Positions 30,408 to 40,800 of a DNA stretch of 64,000 bases are shown piece after piece. Under the pieces are notes generated by a model. It searched no databases. It was not told the DNA's origin and saw only the letters and a program-made list of their open reading frames with translations. Source of the stretch: Methylophaga sp. Its GTDB lineage: Bacteria > Pseudomonadota > Gammaproteobacteria > Nitrosococcales > Methylophagaceae. Within the stretch, counting starts at the first letter, position 1, and every line of letters begins with the position of its first letter. The DNA lies in NCBI GenBank assembly GCA_002733505.1, contig NVVW01000003.1:1-64000 (forward strand), written 5' to 3'. Made by a program: the position numbers and the translations under genes.

Positions 30408-30722
30408 CTATTCTTCAGGTACATAAATAAAAGAACCGTCTTTCATTCGGTAAGCCACACCTGCCTTGATGCCTTCACCTTGACCGATAGTGTCGGAGGC
30501 TTTGTAACGCTCAATTTCTTCGCCTTTTTTTATGACCATTTCCATATTAGGCTGACCGGGGTTTTTAATTACAGTCACTTCATCTTGGCTAAAAGGATTA
30601 AGTGGATTTTGAATAATAATGATCAATAGTGCGGCAACCAAGACAAGCAAGACATCAATTAAGTTGATCACTGATAACATCGGGTTGAGTTCTTCATCTT
30701 CATCAAGAATTTTTGATGGCAT
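30408..30722 (-). CDS. DUF2149 protein, ExbD-like (HmuV-type)
   Basis: A 104-residue protein with one membrane segment near residues 20-40 (NLIDVLLVLVAALLIIII) and a short C-terminal domain outside. The segment closely resembles the proton-conducting helix of ExbD/TolR, including the Asp in the IDVLLVL context. DUF2149 proteins accompany a CobN-like chelatase and an ExbB-like protein in the Bacteroidetes hmu operon (HmuV). Its start shares one base with the ExbB-like stop codon (TAATG), so production is coupled. An ExbD-like stator role is inferred from the helix and the partner. Confidence 0.8.
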   Translation of the reverse strand: MPSKILDEDEELNPMLSVINLIDVLLVLVAALLIIIIQNPLNPFSQDEVTVIKNPGQPNMEMVIKKGEEIERYKASDTIGQGEGIKAGVAYRMKDGSFIYVPEE

Positions 30723-31210
30723 TAGTTTGCCCCTAGTTGTTTTTCTATTTCAACCAGCTCTTCTGCAAACCAACGTTTTTTAATGGATGCGACCCAAAAA
30801 GTTAAAGAGGCGGCAGCTAGACTGAGTGTGACGGCAGTAAAAGCAATATTCAAATGCTCGCCCATGGCATAGCTATTATTTTCCTGCAATGCAACTAGCG
30901 CTGGCCCCATGGGGATCAAAGTGGCTATCAAGCCCAGCATTGGTGTGATGCGAGTGACGATGCGTACTGTTTCTAATTGCTTTAGTGCGTAAATTTCAAT
31001 TTCATTGAGCGATTCTGATTGGTGTTTATTGAAATAATGCACAATGGGGTATCCCGCTTGCGAATTTGCAGACAAAGGCAAGCGGTGTCTTAACCAAGCA
31101 AAGGCAGCCATTCGGCCTATTTCTATGATGCCATACAAAAATGAAAGATAAATGCCTACCAGGACGGGCTGTAGGAGAATTTGTGAAACTTGATATGCTA
31201 TATTTTCCAT
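30722..31210 (-). CDS. MotA/TolQ/ExbB proton channel family protein (HmuU-type)
   Basis: The 162-residue protein has three membrane segments: near residues 12-34, and the pair TRITPMLGLIATLIPMGPAL and LNIAFTAVTLSLAAASLTFW that form the conserved ExbB/TolQ core. ExbB-type proteins form the stator that turns proton flow into work. It is encoded between a CobN-like chelatase gene and an ExbD-like DUF2149 gene, with the TonB-dependent receptor gene at the head of the run. No tonB gene is present locally, so either TonB is supplied from elsewhere or the motor drives the chelatase. Confidence 0.88.
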   Translation of the reverse strand: MENIAYQVSQILLQPVLVGIYLSFLYGIIEIGRMAAFAWLRHRLPLSANSQAGYPIVHYFNKHQSESLNEIEIYALKQLETVRIVTRITPMLGLIATLIPMGPALVALQENNSYAMGEHLNIAFTAVTLSLAAASLTFWVASIKKRWFAEELVEIEKQLGAN

Positions 31211-31229
31211 GGATGTTAAATTACCTAAA

Positions 31230-34200
31230 TTAAATTTGAGTGGTTCGTTGTTGTCGGATCAATTCAAAAACAAATCCCAACACTAGCAATAACAATAAAG
31301 TTAGCGCCACCCAGTAAATATAGCTGTCCTCTTCATTGACATCCTGTTCTGCTTGTTTTTCTAATTTAATGCCCTCGATTTGAACTGATTCGACTGCTGT
31401 GGCTGAAGTGTGTTGCTGAGTTGGGTTTGCTTGTAACTCATTTAATTGTTGCAATGCGGATATATCTATTCCAAAGCCGACAGCTTTACTTTGTAGAAAT
31501 TGTTTAAATTTGTCATTAGGAGTATAAACATCATTATCTTTGATGATTTCTAGGTATTTTTCTACGAGTGCCTTCACGGTTTCATCGGGCGCATCCCAAT
31601 ACTCTTTGCGAATGGCTTCTAGCATTCTCTCAGAGATTTGGGCAATGGCGGCCGGTTGAACTTCTTTAAACCATTCATCCACACCTAATTCCAGCTTGTC
31701 TTCTACATAAATTTCAAACAGTTCTTGCCACTGATCTGCTCGCACCGCTTCGGGTGACATTACATTCCAACCCCAAAAATTATTGACCACGTCTAAAATT
31801 TCAAGTGCGCCTGAATAGCCCTCATCCATTATTTCATTTACCCAGTTTGGATGGTAATAGCGAGTGCGTAGCTCTTTGGCAATAAACTCGGCCGCTGTTT
31901 CGTTTTTAAAGTTTTTGGTGTTGCGTAGATTAGCAATATAGAGTTCAGGCGTTTTCCCGTCTAAATATCTAACGGCCTGACCTATTCCACCTAGATATTC
32001 AAAGGGGTGATCAACAGTCAAAATGCCATGCAGGTTAGAGCTTCGGGATAAAATAGCGGCTTTTGTGCCTTTTAGGTTTTCGGCAAACAGGTCAAAATCT
32101 TTTAATTTTATATTGCGTGTACCCGCTTCGGTGCCAAATAAATGCCCCATTCGGGAGAGATAGGTTTTCACCATCGACTCATCAGAATCCCAAGTATCAC
32201 TGGCTAAGGTGGCATCTGGTAGGTTAGTGCCATAAACACCACTTTCATTGGCAAAGAAACGAACCCGCGAATATTTAGCCGCTTTTTGTTCGCTTAAGCC
32301 TTGAGCTAATAAACGTTCTTTTAACTGATCGGAATGCTTGCTCACAAAGTTTTGTGGCTCTTTTAATTTAGCTACCTTAACAATCGCTTGTGAAATTCTG
32401 TCCATTAACCCCGGCAAGTTATCACGATACAATCCTGTGGCGGAAAGCACTACATCTATTCGCGGTCTTTTCAATTCATCCATGGGAATAATTTCTACAT
32501 CTACAACTTGATCTCGTTCATTCCAGACTGGGCGCACACCAATGGCGTATAAAATCTCAGCTTCTAAGACACCAAAATGCTTTAACGTTTCTGTAGACCA
32601 CATTGAGAACGCTAGTTTGTCTGGGTATATGCCATGTTTTGCTTTATAGCTTTCAATTAAATCAGTGGCCAAAAATTTGCCAGCCTTCCAAGCCGCTTTT
32701 GTTGGGATTTTGGTGGGATCAAAGCCGTAGATATTTTTACCGGTGGGTATGGCTTCGGGATTTCTTATCGGGTCATTACCGGTGCCGGTCGGAATATGTT
32801 TTGCTGCTAAACCATCTAATAAATGTTCAATTTCTTGTTCAGCTAGAAAATTATTATAATGACTTTGTGCTTGCTGGAGATAGGGTTGAACATTAGCTGG
32901 GAAGCTATCTAATGGTTTTTTGTTGACCAAAAAATCGTTTAAATAGCTAAACGATTTAGTATTATAAATCTGTTGATATTGCTGTGCCAACACATGCGAG
33001 GGTTCCACCCCATCAGCTGCCTGAATATAGTCTTTATCCAACATTTGAAAAACAGTCAGCAACAGATGATTTGTTTCAGCAACACTACCAAAACTATGCA
33101 AGCCCATCGGTTGCGCTGTTGCCGCTAGTTCTAGCAAATAATCATGTAGTTTTTTATTAAATGCCTCAAAGTTTAACCAGATCTGTTCCTCTGTTAAGCT
33201 CATATCTTTATGAAAATCTAAAGCAACAACTTGCGCCACCATCGATTTTTTGGTTTCTTCTCTAACGCGTCCCTCTTCTAGCTCACCGATTTGATGCATT
33301 TTTTCATGAATTTCCACTAGATCACCATATAAACCAGCAGGTGCAAAGGGCGGAGTATTATGTGAAATAACTACGGCTTGTCCGCGACGTTTAGCAATTA
33401 ATGCTTCACCGGTATTTGCCACACTGTAGGGATAAACAACCGGCACACCGCCAATGGTTGAATAGGAATCATCATAAGCCCATAAGCCCCGCTCTTTACC
33501 CGCTAGCCATTCTTGAGTTCCATGTGTTCCGACGTGTACAATGGCATCCGTTTTATAACCATCAACAATATAATGATAGACCGCTCGATAAGCATGATGT
33601 AGCGGTACTTTTTTATCATGAGAAATATCTTTTTCACGATCACGTCGCGAGCCACGATTAGGCTGTGGCATCACAATGATATTGCCGAGCTTTAGTCTAG
33701 GCACAACAAAATACCAGCGACCCTCATCTTTAATAGTTAAGTAGTTATCTTCGGGATCGCCCCAGCTTTGCTGGATCCAATCTTGTTGTGATTGAGGAAA
33801 GCTGGTTAACCACTGCTTGTAATCATCAACGGCAATTTTTTCAGCTAAATCTTCTTTTAATAGATCGCGTAATGCTTGCTCATTATCGACCCGATAATAT
33901 GGTTTTATAAGCTTCTTAATCTGCTTGATTAACATATCTGGATCGGTGTATGGCACGGTATAGCCCGCCTTTTTCATTTCAATAAACATATCCGCTAAGC
34001 TCTCGGGGATATTTAAGAAAGAGGCGCTGAAATTTTCTTCACCTTCGGGTGAATTCCATGTGACAAAGGTGACTTTTTTGTCTTTATTATCCATTCTTCT
34101 AAGCTTGGCGTAATTTAACGCCCGTTCTAACATGAGATCCATTTGTTCAGGCACGGCTACATATTTTTCATCTATCTTGCGCTTAACCGCCACAATATTG

Positions 34201-35204
34201 GGTGTTATGCGCCCGGCAATTTCGGGTAAGGCAATAAAAGTGGGTGAGAATACAAATGACAGACCCTGATCATCTTTTAAATAATCCTCATAGTCTCCCG
34301 CGCGGTAAAGCATAGCCTGCATAACGGGTATATCTAGTTTAGTCATCCATTTTTTCTGGGTTTCAACCGAGGTATACATGCCTGCAAAATTGATCATCAC
34401 ATCAATAAATAATTCTTTCTTTTCAACCTGCTCGGTATGGTTAGAGCGATACAGCAGTGCATCGGTCTTTTCGGCATTATTAGGATCATAAAAAGCGACG
34501 GGCAAAGCCCCCGCTTTTTCGATGCGACGAATTAAGTCATCAAGATGTTCGGTCATATCATCAGCAATTCTTAGTTGATGAAAACCTACGCCGATGACGG
34601 CAATATTTTTGGCAGGTTTTTTCCATATCAAATAGTCTTCCAAGCTAGCAAAAACCATTTGCGGATAATCAGGGTGATAGATACCACTTTCAGGGAAAAC
34701 GATAGGAGGTAGAGCCGTTTTATCTGATACTTTAAAAATGGCCTGATTCAGGTAATCAAATAAGCGGTTAAAATTCTGCTGACCACCATTATTATAATAA
34801 TCAAAAATACGTTGTGCTTGTTGGGGTGACAAACCTTTTGCCAATGGTGCTTGTTTGTACCAAAGCCCGGGGAAGACTATTCCGCCATGTTGCATAATTG
34901 CACCACGGTATTGATTGATCATGGGTATAAATTGCCCCATGTAGACATAATCAAACATCACCATGTCATATTTTTGCATTTCTTGAGCAATGCTGTCTTT
35001 ATCTTGCCCCATAATAAACATCGGTTTCAAATTAATGTGATGCTCTCTAGCTAGTTTTTGTAATAACCGTGCCTTGGCAGGCTCAGAGGGTGCATTTGCT
35101 AGCCATAATATCGAGGGTTGTTTAGTGTCAGCAACGGTGGCTAACACCATTGTAGTTGTTGTGAGCGTGCACAGCGCAAGCACGATGCTAATGAGCATTT
35201 TCAT
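31230..35204 (-). CDS. Membrane-anchored CobN-like chelatase (HmuS-type)
   Basis: This very large protein (about 1324 residues) belongs to the CobN/Mg-chelatase H-subunit family, with the family motif VHVGTHGTQEWLAGKE in the central region. Unlike cytoplasmic CobN it begins with a signal peptide (cleavage probably after VLATVA) and ends with a membrane helix (WVALTLLLLLVLGFVFELI) and a short basic tail, so the body faces the periplasm. No AAA+ partner genes (CobS/CobT or BchI/BchD) are present. In the hmu operon, HmuS is the corresponding protein and has been linked to iron removal from haem. The start is the ATG with AAGGA nine bases upstream. Substrate (haem, cobalamin or other) is inferred. 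Confidence 0.85.
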   Translation of the reverse strand: MKMLISIVLALCTLTTTTMVLATVADTKQPSILWLANAPSEPAKARLLQKLAREHHINLKPMFIMGQDKDSIAQEMQKYDMVMFDYVYMGQFIPMINQYRGAIMQHGGIVFPGLWYKQAPLAKGLSPQQAQRIFDYYNNGGQQNFNRLFDYLNQAIFKVSDKTALPPIVFPESGIYHPDYPQMVFASLEDYLIWKKPAKNIAVIGVGFHQLRIADDMTEHLDDLIRRIEKAGALPVAFYDPNNAEKTDALLYRSNHTEQVEKKELFIDVMINFAGMYTSVETQKKWMTKLDIPVMQAMLYRAGDYEDYLKDDQGLSFVFSPTFIALPEIAGRITPNIVAVKRKIDEKYVAVPEQMDLMLERALNYAKLRRMDNKDKKVTFVTWNSPEGEENFSASFLNIPESLADMFIEMKKAGYTVPYTDPDMLIKQIKKLIKPYYRVDNEQALRDLLKEDLAEKIAVDDYKQWLTSFPQSQQDWIQQSWGDPEDNYLTIKDEGRWYFVVPRLKLGNIIVMPQPNRGSRRDREKDISHDKKVPLHHAYRAVYHYIVDGYKTDAIVHVGTHGTQEWLAGKERGLWAYDDSYSTIGGVPVVYPYSVANTGEALIAKRRGQAVVISHNTPPFAPAGLYGDLVEIHEKMHQIGELEEGRVREETKKSMVAQVVALDFHKDMSLTEEQIWLNFEAFNKKLHDYLLELAATAQPMGLHSFGSVAETNHLLLTVFQMLDKDYIQAADGVEPSHVLAQQYQQIYNTKSFSYLNDFLVNKKPLDSFPANVQPYLQQAQSHYNNFLAEQEIEHLLDGLAAKHIPTGTGNDPIRNPEAIPTGKNIYGFDPTKIPTKAAWKAGKFLATDLIESYKAKHGIYPDKLAFSMWSTETLKHFGVLEAEILYAIGVRPVWNERDQVVDVEIIPMDELKRPRIDVVLSATGLYRDNLPGLMDRISQAIVKVAKLKEPQNFVSKHSDQLKERLLAQGLSEQKAAKYSRVRFFANESGVYGTNLPDATLASDTWDSDESMVKTYLSRMGHLFGTEAGTRNIKLKDFDLFAENLKGTKAAILSRSSNLHGILTVDHPFEYLGGIGQAVRYLDGKTPELYIANLRNTKNFKNETAAEFIAKELRTRYYHPNWVNEIMDEGYSGALEILDVVNNFWGWNVMSPEAVRADQWQELFEIYVEDKLELGVDEWFKEVQPAAIAQISERMLEAIRKEYWDAPDETVKALVEKYLEIIKDNDVYTPNDKFKQFLQSKAVGFGIDISALQQLNELQANPTQQHTSATAVESVQIEGIKLEKQAEQDVNEEDSYIYWVALTLLLLLVLGFVFELIRQQRTTQI

Positions 35205-35216
35205 CGGCAATATTCC

Positions 35217-37358
35217 TTAATAATTATAGGTGTAGATCAGCATTGCTGTACGAGGTGCAGCGGCCGAATAAGACTTTGTGCCACGAGATGACTTTTTCAC
35301 TTCAACGGCATAGTGTTTGTCGAATACATTGTCGACATTAAGTGCAAACGAGTGCGCTCCGATGTCATATCCCACCATTAAATTGGTTACAAAGTCATAA
35401 CCGTCATATTTCTCAGTATTGGCATTATCAATATAGTATTCGCCCCAACTATTCGTTTGGATGCGCGCTTTAAAACCAGTGTTGTTTTGATAATGGGCAA
35501 ATAAACCATATTGTTGTTTAGGCACATAGGGCATTTGATTACCCGCATGATTTATTTCTGTAGCACTAGGGCCACCATCGACAACTTCAGTGAATTTGTC
35601 AAAAGTGTAGTTACTATAGGCATAGTTAACACCAATCTGAAGATTTGGCAGCAGCTCATAGTTACCTGCGAACTCAAAGCCTTTTTTATCGGTTTTGCCT
35701 GCATTTTGGAACGTGGTGGTGTGGAAATCCAACAAAATCGCCATGATTTCATCTTTAACTTCGGTGTAATAAATGGACGTATCAAATGACCATTTTTGAT
35801 GCCGACCTTTGAGGCCTATTTCAAAATTAGTTGCAGTTGATTCAGCTAAGTCGGTGCTTTCATTTATTTCATTAGATGATGGAACTTGATCTGAGCGGGC
35901 AATAGTACCGAAAGCACTTAGCGTATCTGACAATTGATACGACACGCCAATTTTAGGTGATAATAAGTGGAAGGTTTTATCTGTTGAGCTCAGACCTTCC
36001 CCCGTTACATATTTACCGGAAGAAAAATCATATTTACCCATTTCATTGGTTTTAATATCAAAATTAGAACGGTCATAGCGTAAGCCAATATCAATTAGCC
36101 ATTTTTCAGAGGGACGTAGTGTTTCTTGAAAATAAAAGCCATACAAGGTGTTGGTGGCGTCTTCGGTTTGTAATAAATCGCCTTTTTTATCAGAGAGTGT
36201 GGAGAGGATACGATCAGCTTGCGGACCAAAAGGGATGGTTTCTACATCACGAAAAGCATATTTTCGACGGTCATCACTTTTTTCTTGGCGAGCGGTGATG
36301 CCTGCAACTAAAGTGCTTTCTCCCCACAGCTGGTGATCAAATACAAACTCCAAGTCGGTACCATAACTTGCCACGCCATCACTTTCAATATCACTAATGG
36401 TACCTGTTATAGGGTGGAAATGTGTCCAGTGCGTGTAATAAACTTTGGGTCTAAAACGAAGATTATCAGTTAACTGTGTTTCTAAACGGGTATTAAAAAA
36501 CCATATTTTTGAATATCGACCAGAATGTTTCCAAGCATTACCATTATCTTTTTGCTTGCCAGTGCGTTCATATTCAGCAAATTGTGCTTTGCCCATAGAT
36601 CCAGGTAGTTCCATATTAGCTTCAGCGTAGCTGAGTTCTGTGTCTAAGGAATCCGGTTCATTAAATTTAAAGGCATGTTTAAAGCTGATTTGATTACTAT
36701 CAAATTCATTCCAGTGCCGCCAATCATTATCGAAGGCGCGGCGAGAAGCGGTAATTGATATTGCATTGTTATCATTTAATAACATTGCATGACGTAAATT
36801 ATAGTTTTCAGCACCTTCGTTACCTAAGCCAATGCGAATGCGATTGCTATCAACATCAAAAGGTGATTTAGAAAGTATTTGAATAGTACCCCCTGCGGAG
36901 CCAGCAGCAAATAAAGAGCCGGGGCCTTTTGTGATTTCAATTTGTTCGATATCTTGGGTGTCAATAAAGTCAAAGCGTGAAAAGCTATCGGGATCGGTCA
37001 TCGGTACGCCATCTCGTAGCACCATGATTTCCCGTACACCAAAATTGGCTTTTTGCCCTGCACCACGGATGATCAATCGTACATCATAACCGCCATTTTT
37101 TGAGTCAATCAATAGCCCCGGCACGCCTTGAAGTGCATCTTTGATGTTCATCATTTTTGTGCTTTCAATCAGCTCCTCATCAATGACCGTGATCGCTGCC
37201 GGTACCTCACGGGTAAGTCGGTCAACACGGGTTGCAGTGACACTTAAGGGATCAAGTTTTAGAGCAGTTTCTGCTGAAAAAGCGGTAGCGGGGTAAATTG
37301 CCATGGTTATAAATAAGGGCAGAAACGATAAGTGTAGGGTTTGGTTGGCTAAGCGCAT
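35217..37358 (-). CDS. TonB-dependent outer membrane receptor
   Basis: The 713-residue protein has a signal peptide (about 28 residues), a TonB-box-like LDPLSVTATRV, a plug domain (AITVIDEELIE to about residue 165) and a C-terminal 22-strand barrel ending in aromatic residues (YTYNY). It should import a bulky ligand across the outer membrane using TonB energy. Seven bases separate it from the chelatase gene, and the whole four-gene run is one operon. The gene context points to haem or another metal tetrapyrrole; the sequence alone does not show ligand-binding His residues I can assign. Confidence 0.92.
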   Translation of the reverse strand: MRLANQTLHLSFLPLFITMAIYPATAFSAETALKLDPLSVTATRVDRLTREVPAAITVIDEELIESTKMMNIKDALQGVPGLLIDSKNGGYDVRLIIRGAGQKANFGVREIMVLRDGVPMTDPDSFSRFDFIDTQDIEQIEITKGPGSLFAAGSAGGTIQILSKSPFDVDSNRIRIGLGNEGAENYNLRHAMLLNDNNAISITASRRAFDNDWRHWNEFDSNQISFKHAFKFNEPDSLDTELSYAEANMELPGSMGKAQFAEYERTGKQKDNGNAWKHSGRYSKIWFFNTRLETQLTDNLRFRPKVYYTHWTHFHPITGTISDIESDGVASYGTDLEFVFDHQLWGESTLVAGITARQEKSDDRRKYAFRDVETIPFGPQADRILSTLSDKKGDLLQTEDATNTLYGFYFQETLRPSEKWLIDIGLRYDRSNFDIKTNEMGKYDFSSGKYVTGEGLSSTDKTFHLLSPKIGVSYQLSDTLSAFGTIARSDQVPSSNEINESTDLAESTATNFEIGLKGRHQKWSFDTSIYYTEVKDEIMAILLDFHTTTFQNAGKTDKKGFEFAGNYELLPNLQIGVNYAYSNYTFDKFTEVVDGGPSATEINHAGNQMPYVPKQQYGLFAHYQNNTGFKARIQTNSWGEYYIDNANTEKYDGYDFVTNLMVGYDIGAHSFALNVDNVFDKHYAVEVKKSSRGTKSYSAAAPRTAMLIYTYNY

Positions 37359-37385
37359 AAGCTAGAATTTCTCTTGAGATATAAA

Positions 37386-37430
37386 TGTACAATGGGAGAA
37401 AAAGTGTACAAAAATCCCAGCAAATTCCAA
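37386..37430 (-). promoter_or_regulatory. Putative promoter and paired TGTACA sites of the receptor operon
   Basis: On the minus strand TTGGAA (37425-37430) and TACACT (37403-37408) are 16 bases apart and make a plausible sigma70 promoter. The palindrome TGTACA occurs at 37386 and 37405, 19 bases apart, the second overlapping the -10 box, suggesting a repressor site. No Fur box was seen. Confidence 0.45.
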
Positions 37431-37475
37431 GGGAAAAATATTTTAATATCAAACAGTTAGTCATAAGGCTTAAAA

Positions 37476-37504
37476 CAGGTCATATCCCTCAGTGATATGA
37501 CCTG
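37476..37504 (-). promoter_or_regulatory. Strong hairpin in the receptor/gltB intergenic region
   Basis: CAGGTCATATC and GATATGACCTG form a perfect 11-bp stem with a 7-base loop; flanking GGCTT and AAGCC can extend it. On the minus strand TTTT follows. The 523-bp gap between the divergent receptor and gltB genes otherwise holds two putative promoters and no gene. The hairpin may be a terminator-like element upstream of the operon, or a regulator binding site. Confidence 0.5.
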
Positions 37505-37623
37505 AAAAGCCCATTTAAGCTTTATTTTAGTTTTGTGAGAAAATCTCGTTGCGCAAAAACGTGAAGGAGTTGGCTTGCGCTCTATCCATTTTTCTATTTG
37601 GGGATTAGGGATAGTGTTTAAGA

Positions 37624-37652
37624 TTGATGAAAAGGACTATAACAGCTATAAT
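37624..37652 (+). promoter_or_regulatory. Sigma70-type promoter of gltB
   Basis: TTGATG and a perfect TATAAT are separated by 17 bases. Transcription would start near 37659, leaving a leader of about 220 bases before the gltB ATG. Confidence 0.65.
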
Positions 37653-37881
37653 ATTAGATCCGTTTTTTCGCGGCTCAAATAGGGTTCGGGCGCATTATTG
37701 TCTTTTAAAATTATTTTTTAAGGCGTGCCCATCAAATTTTGAATATTTTAAAGATACTTTAATGGTTTCTCATCCGTAAAAAGCTGAAATCTGTCGGTAT
37801 TTAAGAATTAGAATCAAGCCTAAGCCACCGGCCTTGCAAGCTACTGTGGCGGAAAAACATATTAAAGTTAGTGATGTGATT

Positions 37882-40800
37882 ATGAAAAAAACAATAACAA
37901 AACAGACTATAGCGTTTGACGATAATTTCATTGTGGATTTACGTGATCGTCAAATTTACGATCATGAAAAATATAGTGATAGCTGTGGTGTTGGCTTCAT
38001 TACCCATAAGAATTCGCAACAGACGCATGATGTATTAGCAAAAAGCCACGAGGCTTTATGCACCATTCCACATCGTGGCGGGATGAGTGCGGAAGGTATC
38101 GGCGATGGTGCGGGGGTGAATATTGATTTATCACAGCGTTTTTTCCAAAAAATTGCCAACCAAGATGATTTGGAACTAGGCAAATTTGGTGTTGCAAACT
38201 TCTTTTTGCCTAGGCAAGCAGAGTATGAAGACGATGCCATTGCTTTGGTTGAAGAAAAATTAAGAGCCTTTAATTTCCCAATATTATTGTGGCGCGATGT
38301 GCCCGTTAATAATGATGCATTAAATGATGCCAGTGTGCAGGCGCAATTGCCTCTTAAGCAAGTGGTGTTTTTGCGTAGCAATAAGCTGGTAGATGCAAGT
38401 TGGAATGAGTTCGATTCTGCCATTGCACATTGTCTGCAAGCGATTGAAGATGTGTGTTACGAGATGCCTGAATTGGATGGCTTTTATCCTTGTTCAATGA
38501 GCGCACGTACGCAGGTGCTGAAAGGTCGGCTAAATTCAAATGAGGTGATGCCATATTTTGAAGATCTGATGGATCCTGATCATGAAATTCATTCGCTGTT
38601 TTTCCATACTCGTTTTTCAACCAATACCGAACCTGCCACCATGATGGCGCAACCCTTTCGCCGTATGGCTCATAATGGTGAGTTAAATACCGATAAGAAA
38701 AACCGTTTATCAGAAAAAGCGATTGCAACACAACAAGGCAAAACGGTACATTTCCCCAAAGGTCAGTCTGATAGTGCGCGATTAGATCAAACTATTGCAC
38801 GTCGTATTGTTGATGATGGTATGAATGTGGTTGAAGCCATTGTTGCGATGATGCCGCCAGCATGGGAGAACATTAGCGATCTCAACCCGGATGTTGCGGC
38901 GATGCTTGAATATTTCAGTTTATATGAAGAAAAGAATGATGGCCCCGCCGCGCTGGTTTTTGGTAATGGTCAGTTTATTGGTGCTCGGCTTGATCGCTTA
39001 GGTTTGAGACCGCTACGCCTTACTGAAACAGAAGAATATTTAACCGTTATGTCAGAATCAGGTCAGATTGATTTTCCTGCTGAAACAGTGATCAAGCGTG
39101 GTCGCATTGAAGCCGGCGATATGGTTTTCTGGTCACATGAAGAAGGCCGATCATACAACGGTGCAGAATACTTACAAAAATTAGCGGCGCGTAAAGACTA
39201 TAAAAAATTATTAGATGATGCCGTAATTAATTTAGCGGATTTAGCTGAAACTAAGGCAGAGTTAGCTAAACCAAGCGAAGGTCTGGACGAGACTAGTCAG
39301 CAAGTGGCTTATTACTTGAACCAAGAAAGCCTGCGTTTTATGTTAGATCCCATGCTTAATAACGGTGCAGAACGTGTTTATGCTATGGGTTATGGCCTAA
39401 CGCCAAATGCCTTATCTGATGATGAAGGCGGCATGAGCCAATATTTTAGCCAGCGTTTTGCTCAAGTTACTAACCCACCACTAGATAGTATTCGTGAAGC
39501 AGACGGTATGACTTTGCGGGTGGCTTTAGGTGGAAAACCGGGTTTTGTTGAAGATCAACAGCAAATTATTATTCAATCGCCGGTATTATTACAACAAGAT
39601 TTGACTAAGATATTAGCTCAAACTAGTGTAGCAACGCGTATTATCCCGATCACCTATCAAGCTGATTATAATAACGCTAAACGCAATGCAAGCCAGCTTG
39701 AATTGGCGTTGGCTAAAGTCTGTAATGCCGTTGAAAAAGCAGCGCGGGATAATATAGGAATTATCGTATTGTCTGACCGTGAGATCTCAACGAAACAAGC
39801 GGCAATACCGTTATTGTTAGCGGTGGCATCAGCAAATCAACGATTGATCAAGAAAGGCTTACGTTTTAACTCCAGTCTTATTGTAGATAGTGGTCAAATC
39901 GTATCTACTCACGATGTGGCGACCACCTTAGGTTTTGGCGCCTCTGCTATTTTTGCGATTAGCGCACAATCACGAGCAGAAGCGTTAAATGCTGAAACGG
40001 CTGATAAGGCCATGCAAAACTTCCAAAAGGCCATCAACAAGTCTTTAATGAAAACGATGGGTAAGTTTGGTTTGTGTACGGCTGAAAGTTACATCGGCGG
40101 CGAGTTTTTCGAAAGTAGCTTTTTAGATACCAAAGAGCCACATCTTAAACAGGTTTTTCCGGGGATTGATGCGCCCGTGGGTGGTGTTCACTTTCTTGAT
40201 ATCGCCACTTCAAGTGCTAAATGGCATGCATTGGCTACGGCTGAAAACCAACAAGATCTGCCGAATCTGGGTTTATTTAAAGAGCGTGCCGAAGGTGCGG
40301 GACATAGCTTTGGCGTGGTTTCTGTACGTGAATATGGTCATATGTACAAAGAAAACATCACTTATATAGAAAAAGAACAAGCCAAACATTTGAAATTGTT
40401 GGGTGATGAAGCCTTGGGGAGTGATGAAGGTTACCAAGACTTTGGTTATGAGGCGCGTACACCTGAACAAATTGACGCACATAAAATTTCGCCGAATTAC
40501 ACACAGTTTATTACTGAAATGACTAAAGAACGTCATCAGCGCCCCGCGGCATTGCGTGATGTAATGGGTTTGCCTGTCGATGTATCAGCTGCCAAAACAA
40601 CGCAACAATTTGATCAATTATTAGGCAGTCAAAAGTTCAAAGGTAATTCTATCTTTGTTATTCGAGGTTTACATGTCGAACAGAAGAGGAAAGGCGTATT
40701 TAAAGTTTATTTTGAATCAGCAAATGATGAAGATCGGCTTATACAATTAAAACAACATTTTGAAATACGGTTTCCACATTCAGATCATAAAATTTCCTTG

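Noticed and set aside
37359..37881. Fur box or cobalamin riboswitch upstream of the TonB receptor
   Set aside because: No GATAATGATAATCATTATC-like site and no B12-box sequence could be found in either direction.
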